A DNA stretch of 60,000 nucleotides from Membranipora membranacea (GCA_914767715.1 OU612072.1:16060001-16120000), one strand, 5' to 3'. Positions 33,160 through 46,409 are shown, numbered from the stretch's first letter. Made by a program: numbers and translations. The notes: generated by a model not told the origin, from the sequence alone.

Positions 33160-36030
33160 TATCCATCTAGTCCTAGCTGTATCTGAGACCTTAAAATAAC
33201 CCTATTCATTTGATGTTTTTTATTTGGAAAGGAGTGTAATAGGTGAATACTTCTCAGTTATTTAAAGTCAAAAATAGTCAGCTGTAGTTATCTCCTCCTT
33301 TATTTTCCAAAAGCTATCTCCTTCCTACAGTTTTTAATTCAGAATAACCACATTTTGTCACCTGGATCGTTAGTCAATCAGCTAACTATTCATTTATTTT
33401 TTTCTGCAAAAAACTCCAAATCTGACAAAAAATCTCCAAGTTCATGTTTTTCTGCTTGGGCAGAATTACATTTCGACATGGTAACTCACAGAGTTCTGTT
33501 TTTTTTTGGAGCATCAGTTCATCACATTATCTAAATGAGCTTTTGAGGGCATGTTTGAAATATTTTTCAACATATTTAAAATTGCGATTTACTTTTTCAT
33601 TACAATGTTTATTTCATCCATCAGTGCAGTGGCAATGTTGCGCAAGGCAGTGCAAAGAGCCTATATATTTGTAGTTTCTATGCCATTGTGTACAGTTTCA
33701 AAGACATTTTAATTGCCTTTTATGAAAGGAGTGGAGCAATTTACAAATGACAATGGAGATGCTATACTGAACTTAAACAAAAGAATATTTCTGTTGATTG
33801 ATATAAGTTTTCAGTATAGATTGTTGTGACCCATCAGACACCCATCAAATTCTATCAGAATGACGATATACCTCAAAATAATTAATCTTCATTATTCTAC
33901 ACACATATTCAGAAATTACAAGAATCTATATCTGTTTGTCTCTTTTTGTCTTGTAGTATTGCACTTTTAGCCAGTCAGATATGCACTTTTACCTCGATAG
34001 AATTTTTGGTTTATATATGCAGCGTTAGGTATTTTGTAATTCTGTTCAGACCAAATATATTTTCTAACCAGTATTCCAAGCCCGAAAGCCCAGTTCTGAT
34101 ACAAAAATTGGCCCATATTGAGTGTGCCCCGTTTTTTATACCAATTATATTGCATCTAAGATATCATATCATATTATGTTGAATCAATAGGCTCTAGTGG
34201 CTGGTTGCTCATTAATTTACATTTTTGAAATCGACCATGATACCTTGTCGACATTCAATTATCCACACTCTCTTTACTCAACAAAACCATGGTCCATACT
34301 TCTAAAAAAGTGATACAAGGTTGCGATCACTTCACTCTAGGCTAGCCGGGTAAACCATCTTCCCGGAGTTATTGCACAATCAAGTAGATGGTGCTCGGGG
34401 AGAGGTGTTTATGCTATACCATCCTCACTTCGTATATTTCTATATTCCGAAACATGGTTTGGATTTGGCTTTTTCAGTGGATACTGTTCAATGATAGCAT
34501 TTTCAAAATATACCCAAATGTTTGAGCTTAAATTTTACACGAATGTCATCCCAATATTTTTATTATTGAAAAATACTAATGTAATTATGCTGGATGCGTA
34601 TAGGATTATGATAACTGTGTCTGGAGGGCTCACTCCTAATAACGCACATAATATTCTTTGTGAAATATTCTGCTGCATTTTCAGTGAGCTGGTGTCTGTA
34701 TGGTCGACCTTGGTGTATTTATCACCATTTAGGAATTGCAGTCCTGAAATAACCATTGACAGCATTCATGTTACGGTTGAATTTGTACATTTTTTTAAAA
34801 ATCGTGCCCTGGACTGCATCTATACTGCAACAAGTTATAATGTTGTTACTTTTGAGGATTCGGTTAGCCAAACAGGTGGGCTGCCTCAAGAAACAATAAT
34901 TCTGAGATGGCCTCCAAAAAAATTGGAAGCAATTCTTCACGCAGTGCATTGAAACGATCCAAGTACAATTGAGACCTAAGATGGATGAAGATATCAGTTA
35001 GAGCAATTGCAGACATTGTTTTCTCAGAGTAAATTTTCTAATCCCTCAAGGAAATCTTATTTGTAAACAACCAGTTGTATTGCAGTCTCTGCGTTTCATT
35101 ACAGGGAAAGAATTTGTTACTGTTGTGCCTTGTTTATCTTTTCCAAAGGATTTAAAGGCAATGTAATTTTAGAATATCAAATCCTGAGGATTACCTTTGT
35201 GTCTCAAGACTTGTTGCTTCTTATGATATTTATGTATTATAGCATTATCACATCGGATAAAAATTGAAGGTTGGTTTAAATCAGATGTCTTGTCACAAGC
35301 AACATCCTGGAGCATAGGCGGCAAAATTTGTTGTCTTAGTGGCCAGGCCACAATATCTGCGTCAGGTTGCTCTCTGTTTGCAGGCAGGTCGGAGCACACC
35401 TGGGTGCCAACCAAAGCCCAGTAGACGATGGACCGCAGATACATTTGATATGAGGCCTTTTCAATAAATTTAAGGTTCAATAATTGCACAGACCAAGGGT
35501 AAATTGTGGCAGCATCATTCAAGGATTGTAATAGTTAATCCTATTGTAAAAACCGCCACAATACTGCCTTCCTAGCTCTACCCACCTTATCAATTTAGCT
35601 AGAATAGTTAGGTGTAATTTAAGCATGAAACATCAAGTCTAATTGTGGATTAGGGCTGTACAAAAAGAAAGCCTGCATATTCTATTTTTTACTGTAATCA
35701 AAAACTTTGAATTCAGTTCATTCTCCAGAACCCTATAATTGTGACAAATAGATGAAAGGAGGTTTTGGCATCAAGCTTCACATAACTTTCCCCTTGACAC
35801 AAAGCTTGCAGGTACCTTGACCAAGCAGTAAACAAACTCTGTCTTTGACTATTGTTAAAAAATGTACTCTGTACTATGTGAAGCAGTCTAGCCACATGCT
35901 TGAAACTAAAATGTTTTAGACAGATAGATAGATGGGGTGATAACTCTATACTGCAAATGAGCCACCAAATTTCAACAATAAGAGAAGACAACTTCTTAGC
36001 CTAAGATTTGCCAAAATTGACTTTAATGCA
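33160..36030. other. No gene recognised
   Basis: Several frames of 60-150 codons are open here (34491-34952 on +, 35169-35522 on -), but none shows a domain, a leader or splice context I trust. The leader exon and ATG flank expected upstream of U4 are missing. Confidence 0.4.
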
Positions 36031-36036
36031 CTGAGT

Positions 36037-36156
36037 TACATCAATCCATAAGGAACTCCTGCCACAATATTACCAACTTCATACAAGTCGGCCTCAAAGT
36101 GGGCGACAGTGGATTCAGTTGTAGCGTAAGTTGTCATCTCATTTTCAGGTGATAAT
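36037..36156 (-). pseudogene. Scrambled receptor-unit fragment: NHL start fused to leader-exon end
   Basis: On the minus strand it runs from the NHL exon start (LSPENEMTTYATTEST, FEADLYEVGNI), then directly into the second half of the leader exon (VAGVPYGLM, stop). This reverses the normal order. The frame is maintained across the join. The fragment is cut at the splice-acceptor side by the 36157-36624 transposon. Confidence 0.75.
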
Positions 36157-36624
36157 GGTACAATGCCTCTATTTATTTCCCCATTGTGTTATATATGAAT
36201 CATGCTGTCTTGCTAGCTCCTAAAGCCTGCTTCAAAACATGATACTCACCATGAATAACCACTCAAAATGTAGCTCAAAACCTGTATTTAAATATATATC
36301 GTTTCTGTCAAAATCTTATAATTGCAAACTTTTTTACAGGCCTTGGAAGAGCACCAATCGAAATTTCCCCCATTTTTACTGCACATTTCCATTGCCAACA
36401 TGGACACCGTCGAAGGCTATAAATGCATTATGCTTTAGATTTTATATCATTTTATTTTTCAAATTTCAATTCTTTACACATTTGAAAATATTTCCATAGT
36501 ATTCTAAAACTCACCAATGCAATAGCTCGGCTTTTCCAGCTTGTTTTTGATCAAATTTGTAATTTATTTTTCTTTGAGCAGTTGTTCAACAGGCCCATCA
36601 TTGGTCAAATATGGGTGTTGTACC
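36157..36624. mobile_element. 468-bp TIR element, copy A
   Basis: Starts GGTACAATGCC and ends GGGTGTTGTACC (inverted). It is flanked by TAAT at 36153-36156 and 36625-36628, a likely 4-bp target duplication. It matches copy B (38335-38801) at about 95% by eye. Non-coding, AT-rich; a non-autonomous DNA transposon is likely. Confidence 0.8.
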
Positions 36625-37235
36625 TAATGGGAGCGCGAGAATAGACCATGAGGCATCAAAAAACATTTCTACAAGACCTCAATAAGTACCCTTGCGGGCG
36701 CAATGTTCAGAGGCGATCCGTCAATAACCTGACCAGCTATCATTGTCTCTACATCAGTCCGTCTAGCACTCAAAACTCCTATCGCCAGGTTTTTGCCCAC
36801 ATCGGTCGCTCATATGGTACCTGTTTATACCTCAGTTTACAGATCTTCAGCCATCATGATCATATTCATAGGAGTCATCGGCGACAGCTCGGTTTGTCTA
36901 CAGACATACAAAGCGATATCATTAGAGTTACAATGCGATTTGAACATAGTAGTTGGGAGTAACTTTTCTTTGTATCACAGGGAGGTAACTCAGAATAATG
37001 CACCTTAGATATGGAATTCAGGTGTTCACTGATAAATGGAAGTGCAGCTATGGCCTCTAAAATGATGTTCAAGAGGCTCTCAGTAATTCATAATATAATT
37101 GCCTAGTATGAGGATGGTAGGGAAGAGAAAAAAGCATGCCTGAACTTGCCTGACATGAACAAATACATTTAGGGTTACCACTAGCTGATGTAGTTTACAA
37201 GTTAAAGGATAAGAAAAACCATGTTTACGGTTTAG

Positions 37236-37872
37236 AGTTCAGATATTGGGGCCTGGGGGCATGCAATGTAGGGTTTCACAGTCAAAAATTGGGGTTTGAG
37301 GGTCACATTTTAGGGTTTGAGGACCAACATTTGGGGTTTGAGATTCGAATTTTGAGGTATGATACTTAACATTCGGGGTCGGGGGGGATGGGTTGGTCAG
37401 GATATGGGGTTAAAGGCTCACATCGTTGGCTTTAAGAGATAGTATTGGGGTTTGGGTGTCGTAAATTGGGATCTGGGGGTCAGAATTCGATGCTCAAGGG
37501 TAAAAAAGGGGTTTTAGGTTTCAAATTGTGGGGTTTGAGACTCAACATTTGGGGGTCATGATTGGGGATTTAAGGCTCACAATATAGGATTTGAGAGACA
37601 ACTTTCGAGTTAAGGGGCAATTTTAGGGTTTAGGACTCAAACTATGGGGTTTGACAGTCCAACATTGGGGTTTGAGGGTCACAGTGTGGGGTTTGTGGAT
37701 CATTTTTTGGTGTTTGAGACTCGACATTTTGGGGTTTAATACTCGACATTTGGGGTTTTGGGGTCATGATTTTGGGGTTTAACACCCATAATATGAGGTT
37801 TAGCAGCCTATTCTGGGGTTTGGGACTCAAATTCGGGGTTTTTGGCCTGTTGGTTTGGGGTCAGAATTCGGG
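37236..37872. repeat. G-rich degenerate minisatellite, period about 24-30 bp
   Basis: About 25 imperfect copies of a unit like TTTGGGGTTTGAGACTCAAC, with repeated GGGGTTT and TTAGGGTTT words. Minus-strand frames read as PQTP and PKPQ repeats purely because of the period. Several GGGG runs per 100 bases could form G-quadruplexes. Confidence 0.85.
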
Positions 37873-37932
37873 ACCAACTGGTCTAAATTAAGGCTATAAA
37901 TAACGTTGCAATATTTTGGCTCAGAGTTTCAG

Positions 37933-38010
37933 AAACAAGGCTCAAGCCTGGATGTTCTGGACATCAGTCTAAAGCCTGGGAGACCCATGTTTAGCTTTGA
38001 TGTCAAACAG
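37933..38010 (+). other. Candidate orphan exon, 26 codons
   Basis: Between TTTCAG and CAG/GTGAGA, phase 0-0, it reads QGSSLDVLDISLKPGRPMF then SFDVKQ. The good splice signals and protein-like composition stand out from the surrounding repeats, but no neighbouring exon was found. It could be a host exon or a fragment carried by a repeat. Confidence 0.25.
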
Positions 38011-38334
38011 GTGAGAATCATACATGTCAGTTAGAAACTGTGTGGTATGGGAGCATATATATCCATATATACCCTACCCATCACTGCTTATATTAACTCC
38101 CATTATGATTGTGCTACAGCCAAAATATCATAATCCTCCAGACTATATACCAGAAATACATACCAATACCCCCACAGTATCCCCCACACTTCAAGTACCA
38201 CCAGCACCTACCTGTGGCTTCTACCTGTGCCATCAGCTAATCATACAACTCATTGCATTGCCTACTAGTGGTGATGTTTTAGTATTTCTTATTGTTTTGG
38301 TTGATTATCTGCATTCCCTGCAGTGCTACTATTA

Positions 38335-38801
38335 GGTACAACGCCTTTATTTATTTCCCAATTGTGTTATATATGAATCATGATGTCTTGCTAGCTCCTA
38401 AAGCCTGCTTCAAAACATGATACTCACCATGAATAACCACTCAAAATGTAACTCAAAACCTGCATTTTGATATATATCGTTTCTGTCAAAATCTAATCAT
38501 TGCAATCTTTTTTACAGGCCTGGAAGAGCACCAATCGAAATTTCCCCCATTTTTACCGCACATTTCCATTGCCAACATGGACACCGTCAAAGGCTATAAA
38601 TGCATTATGCATTAGATTTTATATCATTTTATTTTTTGAATTTCAATTCTTTACACATTTGAAAATATTTCCATAGTATTCTACAACTCACCAATGCAAT
38701 AGCTCGGCTTTTCCAGCTTGTTTTTGATCAAATTTGTAATTTATTTTTCTTCGAGCAGTGGTTCAACAGGCCGATCATTAGTCAAATAGGGGTGTTGTAC
38801 C
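38335..38801. mobile_element. 467-bp TIR element, copy B
   Basis: Begins GGTACAACGCC and ends GGGTGTTGTACC; nearly identical to copy A. No matching bases flank it (ATTA before, AGTC after). It abuts a truncated reverse transcriptase. Confidence 0.75.
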
Positions 38802-38802
38802 A

Positions 38803-39873
38803 GTCTACGAAACAAATATAGATACTTTTAAAGGTGGTGATAAAACTGTTCCATCCATCTTTCGACCAATCTCAGTTTTACCATTTTTATCCGAAATCTT
38901 TGAGAAACACATCAATATTCACCTTCAGACATATTTAGAATCAAATAAAATCCTATACAATTTACAGTCAGGTTTCAGGAAAGGTTTCTCTTGCGCAGAT
39001 GCTATGCATAAGATATTTAGTGATTGTCAAGAATTTAGGTCTCAAGGTTATTACATCTCTATAATATTTCTGGACTTTAAAAAAGCATTTGATTGTGTTG
39101 ATCATGCTATACTTCTTCAAAAATTGTCTAGATATGGCATAACTGGATCATCCCATAAACTGCTAGCTTCATTTTTAAATGATAGAATACAATATGTAAC
39201 ATTAAACCAGTTTAATTCCACATTACTACCTATTCAGAAAGGTGTCCCTCAAGGCTCAATAATTGCCCCATCATTATTTTCTATATTCATCAATGATCTT
39301 TTAAACTTACACCTTTTCTCTACTGGCAATGCTTACGCGGATGATACTACTTTTGTCGCCAAAAGCCACAACATTTTTCAGTTAGAGAGATCTTGCAATA
39401 TTGATCTCAGTGAGATAAACAATTGGTGTAAGTCAAACAAACTGGTGATCAGCATAAAAAAATCACACTATCTTCTTTTTAATGCATCACCCAACACAAA
39501 GTTTTCGTTATCAATTTCTGGCTCTGAACTTGAGAGACAAGCCAAAACTAAACTCCTTGGCTATGTGATACATGACACACTTTCATGGACTGATCATGTT
39601 GAATATATTTCAAAAAAGCTAAAGGCTAATCTTGCACTTTTTCTGCAATGCAGATTTTGCATTGAAAGAATAGCAGCGATGACCCTTTACCACTGTTTCA
39701 TTTTCTGTTTTTTAATCTATGGTATTCATATTGACTACAACATAGCCCCTGCTCACATAACAAATCCATTATTTTTACTACAGAAACTAGGCCAGAACCA
39801 GCCTAGTAATAACTGCTCTATAAAAAAATGGCACGGACAACTTTTTGATGGCAGGCATATTATACTTCATTGA
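38803..39873 (+). pseudogene. 5'-truncated LINE reverse transcriptase
   Basis: Open for about 355 codons with no start of its own: FRPISVLPFLSEIFEKHI, LQSGFRKGFSC, FLDFKKAFDCVDHAILLQKL, GVPQGSIIAPSLFSIFIND, YADDTTFVAK and LLGYVIHDTLSWTDHV. Catalytic aspartates are kept. The endonuclease and the first part of the reverse transcriptase are missing: typical 5' truncation, starting right next to copy B. It is not the same family as the 5.2-9.9 kb LINE. The frame ends after GRHIILH. Confidence 0.85.
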
Positions 39874-39884
39874 TGCTTCTTCTG

Positions 39885-40800
39885 TAAAATTCACCGGGTG
39901 TACCCAGTTGTTGTGGTCATATTTAGAAATTAAAAGGTGTTTTGTTTTTGCATTATATGTGTGGGGACATAACTCCTATTCTGTGTAGTCTTACTAATCT
40001 AATCTTCAGGGAATTCTAGGTTGAAACTGCATTGTGGGGAATTTGTTGACTTGCCAATTTATGTTAAGAATTCAATAAAAGGTGTTTCTAGGATGGAACA
40101 ACGTGCTGAATCAAAATCTAAGGGTGTACCCAGTTGTAGCGATCATGTCAGCGGCAGCATATCCTCTTTTCTTCTAAAATTAGAAGAATGATAAATAAAG
40201 AGTTTAAATAAAAGGTGTTTCAAGGGTATAACAATGTGCTGAATATAAAAAAAATATGAGTGTAACCTAAAACAAGTTTTGTCCATTTGCCTGCATTCCG
40301 AGTGGCTCCCGATCCACTGGTCACGCCGTTTAGTGTACCAAATCGTAGCAATCATGTCAGCAGAAGACCGACAGGGCGGCAGTGTATCGCAATTTATCTC
40401 AAAATCCCTAATAATAAGTTAAATGTTACGAGTTTAAGACAAGGGTATATCTAGGGTAGAACACCGTGCTGAATCCAAAACTGAGAGTGTACCCGGTTGT
40501 AGCAATCATGTCAGCGGCAGCGCGGCAGCATACCTGCATACTCTTCACAATCGGTGAGGTAAGTGAAATGTTAAGTGATTAATATGGTCAGCAGGAAACA
40601 CGACTATATGTATGATTTTAACAATATATTCTATCACATCATTTTAAAAGGTGGTCAGCGACATCACTACATCTCAACGAGAACAAGACAAAAAGCAGCC
40701 TAGACGTAAGACTGCTCAAAACATGATAGCGCGAAACAAATTTGATGTAGGAAAAAAGTGTGTACCAAGTTGAAGAGGTCAGCTGCAGCACTACAGCATA
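39885..40800. repeat. Degenerate tandem repeat, roughly 130-170-bp period, four to five copies
   Basis: Recurrent ordered words: AATAAAAGGTGTTTC, GGAACAACGTGCTGAATC, GTGTACCCAGTTGTAGC and ATCATGTCAGCGGCAGC, near 39.89, 40.08-40.16, 40.21-40.37, 40.44-40.54 and 40.76 kb. Non-coding. Confidence 0.6.
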
Positions 40801-42940
40801 TACCAAATATTCACACTATTGATATGTGACTAGTGGGAAGTCAAGAGTTTGATGCAGTTGGCACAAGTCAAGACTTTAGTAGTCCTGGGTTCTACATAGT
40901 ATATGTTTTATCATTGCATGAGGTGGTTGGTTAGAGACAGCACTACCGCATATCCCCATAGCATGTCATTAGCATGTTAGGAAAGTATGCGAAGCTGGCA
41001 TATCTAGGTTTTTCAGACTCTGACAGTTGGGTTTCTTTCTGAAAAGAGAGGCACTTATTGAACTCTTTACTCATGTGTTATGCAAAAGATATCCAGCCGA
41101 AAAATGACATAAGAGGCAATTGAAACATCAAAAATGTTGTTTGTAATTGCCCCAAGACAGTGGTCTTAAGACCATACAATATCATACTAGTCCCATAAGA
41201 AGTTTGACATAGTTCAAACGAAATTTTTCAATGCTGGTGCTGGTGAAGATACAACTATGCTATGGCGACTAAATCTTTTGTGTATCAACCTCAATTCTGA
41301 TGTGCTGTGAGTAATAATAATGCGCTAGTCTCCTGACATAGAAATGAGTACATAACTCTTTGACTTGTCGCCTGTGATCAGATTTTACTTGTGGCGAGAT
41401 ATATGATAAATGACACTTTCATAGTCGCTGTGAGTAAGGATATCATATTTTTCCGCTTTAAAAACCCAGTCTACCATCCATTTGTGTATAAATTTGTTAC
41501 ATTGTTTGAATTTATTTTATCATATTTTCTACTTTAATTCATTACATACCACAGCCTTGTTCATTATTATTGCATTTTTTATCTTACCTTCCTGGCGTTC
41601 TCACAAAATGCACACTCATGCCTCTGCATTACATGCGATTCCACCCCTGATAGACTTCATTTATTATTCTCACTTGTATTTGATTACAAAATCCTGTGTA
41701 GTGCAGTACTCTAATATGGGTCATTTCCATGGCAAACTTTGGGACAGCGATACACTGCCACATCATCTTGATTTATAACTTTAGGCACAGTTAACCCAAC
41801 AATGCTTGGGGCTGCATAGGCTTATGAGTTGTGAAACATGTAGCACATTTTAACTATCAGGTTTGATTTCACATGTAAAGAGATTGCCACAGATAGAAAA
41901 GAAATACTTGAGACAGCACACAATCGCAACCAGTTTGATGTACATTTCTCATAACAGGCATACCTACCTTAGTAGAGTTTCAAGTGAAAAGGATCGCTTC
42001 TCAGCCTATTCGCTAAGATCAAAGTGTCACTGCCAATGGCCGATTTGTGCCAGTTCAGTTTTGGCAGCTCGCTGCACACCCACCACGGCCTCACCTCTAG
42101 GATGCATTCTAGTTTTCTAGGATGTATCACATTCTCAGTATGAGGATTTAGGGCACCTTGCGTCCCTCTTTAGGGGCAGCCCAATCTTCTGTTCCTTCGC
42201 AAACAGCAACAGGCATACCTACCTCATGATTTAAACTGGCAAAACAATATTTGATTGATCCGTAATCTCCAGATTTTGAGCTTCGAAAACTTGAGATAGC
42301 ACACAATCACAACCAATTTGATCAAAATATTTCAGGTCACTACAACACACACATGTCCTATTTCCTGACATGTTCACCCTGGAACAGAAAAAGAATTCTT
42401 ATGTGATATCACATTGTAGACAGTTGAAATAGTTTTGTTTGATTTTAAGTTGTGAACATTGCAAATATTGACCAAATACTTTACTGAACAGAACTAAATT
42501 TTTATTGTATAGTATGATAAAAGACAAGATTAACAAATAAGAATTAATTATCAGACAGTGCTGCACTTTCCCATAATTCCAACACACTCAGTTTTTTTGA
42601 TTGTAATGTGAAGCTCACTCCTCTGCCCTCAATGTCTTGAGTTTCAAATATGCTAATCAGCTGGTTAGCAAAAAAAAGAAGAAGCAAACTAATAAACTAA
42701 AATACACATTCTGTTATCAGCAAAGAAACACAACTAAAATAGCACAGGTCAACTTAAAACATTATGATAAATATCAGTTTTAATCAATCAATATAAGAGA
42801 GCAATAGTTCTACAGAGAACCTGTCAAAATCATTCAGGTGAAATTTAAGTATAAAGGATTGATTATCTTTGGTTCTATGCCATATAAGTATGATGATCTG
42901 AAGTTCTTCAAGAGTACTTCATATTATAGCTTTTATCAGA
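40800..42940. other. No gene recognised; short local duplication
   Basis: A sequence near 41900-41980 (GAGACAGCACACAATCGCAA, CAGGCATACCTACC) reappears near 42205-42330 in changed order. Otherwise featureless AT-rich DNA. Confidence 0.4.
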
Positions 42941-42949
42941 TACACTGTG

Positions 42950-45900
42950 GTGTGTTGTATACACGTTTGTCAGACTGACTCCTATCTATCTGGCAGTAAT
43001 TTCCAGAATCATCCTCTTCAACTTACATTTACCTGATAAACATACACTCAGGCATTAGAATGTCATCAGTTGCAGGTTTGCTGAAACAGTGACAGCATTA
43101 TAATTGTTGACAAAGTTCGCTTTGCGTTCAACATATTTGACTGTGCTGATCATTTTATCCTAACAATTGGAAACGCACCACTTGACACTCTGCGGCATAC
43201 CATTTACGCATCTAAGGTCTGAGTAGTAATCAATTTGTCCGCTCTCACCCAACAGTATCGATGAGAGAGCCAATACCCTGGCTAGGCTCATAGCTTATGG
43301 CTATGCACATCGCAATATGTAGAGTGTCATGAAAGTTGTGGGTACAAACTCCTCTGAGACCACAATGTTCCCCTCACACAAAATATCTTATAATGCGAGA
43401 GGTACTCTCATGTCAACAAAGACCTGGTATTGGCTACCCCTTAACTCCAATCAGAGCCAAAACGCCAACTAAATCCTAAAGTCAATTCGTTGCAAAAATT
43501 ATATCAAGAGAAAGTCAATGCGTTATTTGATGATTAGGTAGAAGTCAACTCCAGTTACAGTTTGGTGCAGTTTAATACTACCAAAAGAAGTCAGTGACAA
43601 ATTTAGATTCAGTCACTACACTACTGTTCATTTTATAATATAAAATGTAGCTTAGTAGTTACGGGTGGCTCTGGCAGGGAAAATCTGATATCGTGAATGA
43701 TAATCAAATGATAACCAAACATTCATATCTACCCCTGAGTTGAATGTCAAATTAAAATGATTGATCAAACCATCACAATATTTGAAATGATTAAATATGT
43801 TCAACTTTGTAATCCAGTTCACCTGTGGTGATAAGTTGTAGTTGGCAGTTTTGCTCTCAATTTCATGATTAGTACAGAGTATACAACAGCACAGCTATGG
43901 CAGTAGATATAGATACGATCTGAGCAGTAGAAGGAGATGTCTTTGTGATTGTTTCAGCAGATGACACTGTGGAAAAAGAAAGACATTTGAATGAGCGCTA
44001 TAGGCTTGTTCACATTTCAATATTACAACTCCAGTATCATCTAAGCAAGTCATCCCAAGACATATTAGGTAAATGTTCAAAACTCCTCAACATCATAAAA
44101 GATTCAACACATATAGAAACGGTAAAAGCAAAGTAAAACCACACACATTGACACAGGGCAAAGTGGAGGCTAGGTAATGCCAACAGTTATTCTAGACAAC
44201 AGCTTTTGTAGTGTTAATATTGTCAATATCCGACCCAGATGTTGCATAACTCTTCATTCAAAGCGAATGCCATTGAACAATGTAATGGATGGCCATACTA
44301 CTTAAATTCCACCTGTCAACGCATGAATATGTTGAATTGGGTAGAATTGTTACCACAATTTTGAAATTCTGTATGAAAGACTCTCTGTGATTGCAACAAT
44401 ATGAAGCTAATTTGTGCCATTTCAACCAAAACAGGATTGAAGCTTCGATCTGATGGTATTTTGTATTATTGATTAAAATGATCGGGCATTATGCCTGAAT
44501 GAATCACAAATATGAACACGTCTTGAAGGTACTATGATAAATAGACAAAAATGTCGTATAACTGACAAAACAGAATATTCGCAGGGCGGTGAATTTGGCA
44601 AACAGTCAAGCAGCTCTAACAATTGCAAGTCCAACACACAATCATTTAATTTAACTGATGTTAACAATAAACTAGTATTAGACATTATCATAGCGTTGAT
44701 CGGTGTGGTTTGACTTAAGCTGAGGCTATCTTGATAAAGGCCTTGATTTTACTCTGTTTTATTGTGATATTGGTGAGGTTATTGACCTGCTAAAAGGAGA
44801 GACAACCAAAACACCAGCCCCTATCCTGAAACAAATGTTTAAAAGTTTCAGGGATTTAAAAAAGGTGAGAGAATAAGGATTCCCATTTTACTTACCCTGG
44901 ATTGATCTTATATGCCCCATTTCCCCGATGTAAAGAGTATCGTTGAGGATGAGCAGTCCCCACGGATTATATAGTGTACAGGAGGCTGAATTTCCGCTAT
45001 CATGTCCTGGGATACCGGAGCAGATGTAGGAGTTTGTGTTTGTATTAAGATCAAGGACTTCTATTCTGTTATCAAAACTGTCAGACAGAAGGAGGGTGTG
45101 TTCATCCAAAAACTTGACATTCCGGTAATCACCATCATCACTTAGTGTTGTCAAAGTGTTACTCTCAAAGCTGTAATAACCAATCAGGTTATAACCAGCT
45201 ATATAAATGTCCCCTGAGACTTTATCTTGAATAATATTGTAACAATTGAATTTCCCACGCAAAATAGTAGATAAGCTTTTCGTAACAATATTCAGAGATC
45301 GCAAAGCGCCACCGATTTCAGCAATGATGAGACCGTTGGGATTGTGAATATGAAGTAGAACTGATATGGGATAACTGAATAAGCCGTCAGTACCATCTGT
45401 GTCACCTTTTGATTCACAACTTCCTGCGTAGTCTGATGTCTGGTTTGTCGCACGATCAACAGATCTCAGACAATGGTTGTTAGTATCAGTGAGGAGAACC
45501 TGATCAGGAGACAGCTGTATGAAGCCATTGACAAAATTGAACCTGGCATCTCTTCCCACCCCGTTCCGGTATCCTCGTGACCTTGATAACCCTGCTATTA
45601 AAGATGTAGTTATCCCGTCTGTGGTTTTAATTGCGCTGCTGTCTGAGAAGAGGATATTACCAACTTTATACAAGTCAGCCTCCAAATGGTAAACATAATC
45701 TTCAGTTACGGCATGAGTTATCATCTCATTTTCAGGTCGAAATCTACAAACAAAATAGAGATAAAGCATCAATATTCTGATTCAAATTGCATTTTCACAT
45801 CGACAACAAATCCTCATGTCTATTATCGACAAGGTAATTCTAGGTACTTTAATCCTTGTCCTGTGACCATCCTCCTGCCATCTGACAAACAGTGGGTGAT

Positions 45901-46409
45901 TTTTTCCTCTTTGAGGTTAGATTTCTCCAATAACACGGTAATCATTAAAAATGAAGCGAAACAAGTGAATTTCTCTCTCTAGTACTACTTTTACCCCAGG
46001 TATCTGAAATATCCCTGGTCCATGTGGTGACAATTTGGTAAGGAAATTTTGAGTACAATACTCACATCAATCCACAAGCAATGCCTGCCACTAAGAGGAA
46101 ACAGATTGTCCTCTCCTACAAATGACAAATTGGAATTGAAACGATATTCAATATAAACCTCAAATGCATGTTTTCCTGGCAACAGGATAAACAGAATACG
46201 TGTTACAAAATGGCAACTTGTCGCATTGTCACCCATTTCAACCACTACATTTGCAGGTTGGTTTTATGGAAGAGAGTTGTCTCAAATAGCATAAATGTAC
46301 AACAAGGGTGTGTTTTCATGCTATATCTTTGTCATTTAAACAAACTACACACACCTAATAATTTTGAGCTTCCTACCGAACCTACTACCAAAGGGTTATG
46401 GCAAAACAT
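42950..46409 (-). pseudogene. U5: receptor-like unit with open propeller but frameshifted membrane exon and decayed tail
   Basis: Possible ATG exon 46386-46409; leader 46066-46115 (ERTICFLLVAGIACGL); NHL exon 44896-45743, 848 nt and open for 282 codons, phase as in U2: KTTDGITTSLIAG, NGVGRDARFNFVNGFIQLSP, NNHCLRSVDRATNQTSDYAG, NPWGLLILNDTLYIGE. No Thr stalk exon was found below it. Membrane exon 43824-43966 (TKTSPSTAQIVSIST, AIAVLLYTLY then stop) has lost bases in the middle of the membrane segment and shifts frame. The tail relic at about 42955-43090 keeps VEEDDSGNYCQIDRSQSDK in one frame but has a stop before it. If expressed, it might give a secreted propeller by intron read-through. More likely it is a pseudogene with a well-preserved main exon. 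Confidence 0.7.

Noticed and set aside
34491-34952. 153-codon + strand gene
   Set aside because: Overlapping frames are open on both strands, with no domain, no splice support and no repeat-family match; kept as unassigned.
37642-37830. PQTP-repeat protein
   Set aside because: The apparent protein repeat only mirrors the period of the G-rich minisatellite.
36157-38801. LTR retrotransposon with the two 468-bp repeats as LTRs
   Set aside because: Ends are GGTACAA/TTGTACC instead of TG/CA, copy A has its own TAAT duplication, and no gag-pol lies between the copies.
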